Part shown: positions 23,379-25,063 of the stretch, piece after piece
Numbering within the stretch: the stretch's first letter is position 1
Layout of the letters: each line of letters starts with the position of its first letter
Origin: an uncultured Eubacteriales bacterium
GTDB taxonomy: Bacteria; Bacillota; Clostridia; Oscillospirales; Oscillospiraceae
DNA: 25,063 nucleotides
Assembly: GCA_900553545.1 (NCBI GenBank)
Contig: USDP01000002.1
Span: forward strand, 1-25,063
Direction: 5' to 3'
Translations under genes and position numbers: made by a program
The notes under the pieces: generated by a model
What the model was told of the DNA's origin: nothing
The model's input: only the letters and a program-made list of their open reading frames with translations
Database searches by the model: none

Positions 23379-24961
23379 AGGTACTTCTGCAAAAGCAGCT
23401 TGCGGAGATCTTCCGCACCTATTTCTACAATGCAAAAACGAACAAGGCCCGCTCCAGGGGTGCGACGATCGCCTATCTCGTCGGCTTTGCGCTGCTGATG
23501 GTGGGCCTGCTCGGCGGGATCTTCGCCTATCTTTCCGTCTCGCTCTGCGGCGCGCTGTCCGCGGTCGGGATGGATTGGCTCTTCTTTGCGCTGATGGGTT
23601 TGCTGGCCGTCTTTCTCGGCGCGTTCGGCAGCGTGTTCAATACGTATTCCAGCCTCTATCTCGCCAAGGATAACGACCTCCTGCTCTCCATGCCCATCCC
23701 CGTGCGCACGATCATGGCCTCCCGCCTGCTCGGTGTCTACCTCATGGGCCTGATGTATTCCGGCGTCGTCATCCTCCCGGCGGTCATTGTCTACTGGATC
23801 ATGATCTCGGCCAGCGCGGCGGCCATCGCCGGCGGCGTGCTGCTCGTCGCGCTCATCTCCCTGTTTGTGCTCACGCTCTCGTGCGCGCTCGGCTGGGTTG
23901 TCGCGAAGATCAGCCTGAAGCTCAAAAACAAGAGCTTTATCACCGTTTTCGTCTCGCTCGTGTTCCTCGGGGCCTACTATTTCTTCTATTTCAGGGCGCA
24001 GACGCTTATCCAGGATCTTGTTGCGAATGCCGCCGTCTACGGCGCGAACATCCAGCGCAGCGCCTATCCGCTGTATCTCTTTGGCCGCGTCGGCACAGGC
24101 GACCCGCTGGCGATGGGCATTGTGTCCGCTGCTTTTGCCGCACTCTTCCTGCTGCTGTACCGGCTCATCTCCCGCAGCTTCCTCAAAATTGCCACGTCCA
24201 GCGGCAAACAGGAGAAAAAGGTCTACCGCGAGACGCGCACCGAGCGGCAGTCCGCCTCCGCCGCGCTGCTGCGGAAGGAGTTCTCCCGCTTCACGGCCAG
24301 CCCGAACTATATGCTCAACTGCGGACTTGGTACGCTGATGCTCCCGATCGCGGGCGTTGTCCTGCTTGTCTATCAGGCGAAGATCCGGGATCTGGAATTG
24401 CTGCTCGGGGCCGAATTTGCCTCACTGCTGTTCATCGCGGCGGTCTGCCTGCTGGCCTCGATGAACGATATGGCCGCGCCCTCCGTCTCGCTTGAGGGCA
24501 AGAGCCTCTGGCTCGCGCAGTCGCTGCCCGTCAAGCCGTGGCAGGTGCTGCGGGCGAAGCTGGCCGTCCACCTCACGCTCACCGGTGTCCCGGCGGCGGT
24601 CTGCTATGTGCTGCTGGCATTTGCACACCCGTTTTCCGCCGCAGAGCTTTTGCTCGGCGCGGTGCTGATCGCGGGCTATGTGCTGCTGATGGCCTCCTTC
24701 GGCCTGTTCGTCGGGCTGAAGATGCCGAATCTGCACTGGACGAATGAGATCACGCCCATCAAGCAGGGCGGCGCGGTGATGCTTGCGCTGTTCAGCGGCT
24801 TTGCCTATGCCGCGCTGATTGTGGTTAGCTATCTGCTGTTCGGGTCGAAGATCGGCCTGACCGCTTATCTCGCCGCCTTTGCGGCGCTGACGCTGCTGCT
24901 CGCGGCGCTGCTGCTCCGCTGGATGCACAAGACCGGCTGCCGGATTTTTGCCAGCCTCTGA
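23372..24961 (+). CDS. ABC transporter permease, large ABC-2-like
   Basis: A 529-residue membrane protein with about 12 hydrophobic segments: six or so in each half, separated by a hydrophilic stretch (about residues 270-305, rich in Lys/Arg/Glu). No signal peptide or known substrate motif is visible. It resembles the two-component putative ABC exporter permeases common in Clostridia; I cannot assign a named family. The ATG at 23372 lies inside the end of the ATPase gene with GGAGGAAGAG upstream; the much longer open frame starting inside the ATPase gene is rejected. No clear terminator follows before the window ends. Confidence 0.9.
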   Translation: MLKVLLQKQLAEIFRTYFYNAKTNKARSRGATIAYLVGFALLMVGLLGGIFAYLSVSLCGALSAVGMDWLFFALMGLLAVFLGAFGSVFNTYSSLYLAKDNDLLLSMPIPVRTIMASRLLGVYLMGLMYSGVVILPAVIVYWIMISASAAAIAGGVLLVALISLFVLTLSCALGWVVAKISLKLKNKSFITVFVSLVFLGAYYFFYFRAQTLIQDLVANAAVYGANIQRSAYPLYLFGRVGTGDPLAMGIVSAAFAALFLLLYRLISRSFLKIATSSGKQEKKVYRETRTERQSASAALLRKEFSRFTASPNYMLNCGLGTLMLPIAGVVLLVYQAKIRDLELLLGAEFASLLFIAAVCLLASMNDMAAPSVSLEGKSLWLAQSLPVKPWQVLRAKLAVHLTLTGVPAAVCYVLLAFAHPFSAAELLLGAVLIAGYVLLMASFGLFVGLKMPNLHWTNEITPIKQGGAVMLALFSGFAYAALIVVSYLLFGSKIGLTAYLAAFAALTLLLAALLLRWMHKTGCRIFASL

Positions 24962-24984
24962 GTTTTCCAATATGGCAAGGGATG

Positions 24985-25063
24985 CGGGCGACCAATGGTC
25001 GCCCGTCGACCTCTCCGTCATTTGCTTCGCAAATGCCACCGTCTCGCTGCGGCTCGGTCACGG
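24985..25063. repeat. palindromic repeat-like sequence at the right edge
   Basis: GGGCGACCA/TGGTCGCCC (24986-25004) is followed by CATTTGC-TTC-GCAAATG (25019-25035) and GTCTCGCTGCGGCTCGGTCA, a composition like known intergenic repeats of gut Clostridia (from memory). The element is cut by the window end and has no second copy here. Confidence 0.55.

Overview
The window looks like the replication-origin region of a G+C-rich member of the Clostridia, most likely a gut Oscillospirales/Oscillospiraceae-type bacterium. This rests on the Firmicute gene order dnaA-dnaN-yaaA-recF-remB-gyrB-gyrA, AGGAGG-type ribosome binding sites, two perfect Bacillus-type parS sites, a Firmicute LexA with a plausible SOS box, and a pyrophosphate-type phosphofructokinase. 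G+C was judged by eye. The species cannot be named from sequence alone.

Left part (1-7.1 kb): lexA and a LUD-domain gene form a minus-strand unit with a LexA-box-like promoter, preceded by a PflA-like radical SAM gene. A divergent promoter pair separates these from a plus-strand block: a lipoprotein, two parS sites, and an RlmD-type rRNA methyltransferase that ends at a terminator. A LacI-type regulator, broken by one in-frame stop, and a MATE transporter follow. The MATE promoter has a LacI-like palindrome immediately upstream. A 14-bp-stem bidirectional terminator separates MATE from the convergent rnhA.

Centre (7.1-17.3 kb): on the minus strand run dnaA, oriC, dnaN, yaaA, recF, remB, gyrB and gyrA, then rnhA. 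Genes from dnaN to gyrB are packed with 1-nt gaps or short overlaps. The gyrB-gyrA gap is filled by repeats. oriC (15.52-15.81 kb) has several DnaA boxes and a DnaA-trio-like tract on the dnaN side. Upstream of intact rnhA is a 20-codon remnant of a second, diverged rnhA, cut off by a repeat-like sequence.

Right part (17.3-25 kb): mscL and a PPi-dependent phosphofructokinase gene (minus) face away from class II fructose-bisphosphate aldolase (plus), a compact glycolytic pair. Then come a purine-permease remnant, ridA, and a two-gene ABC transporter operon (plus). The usual rpmH-rnpA-yidC-jag-mnmEG-parAB neighbours of dnaA are absent here.

Most large intergenic gaps hold pieces of a modular palindromic repeat family: pyrimidine-rich hairpins, a GTGACC/GGTCAC stem with a compensatory base change between copies, a GATCTTGATGATGGCGG module and a GTAGGGGCCGAT palindrome. 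This family, the origin architecture, the broken LacI/MATE unit and the rnhA remnant are the parts most worth following up. I found no CRISPR array, tRNA, rRNA or complete transposon.
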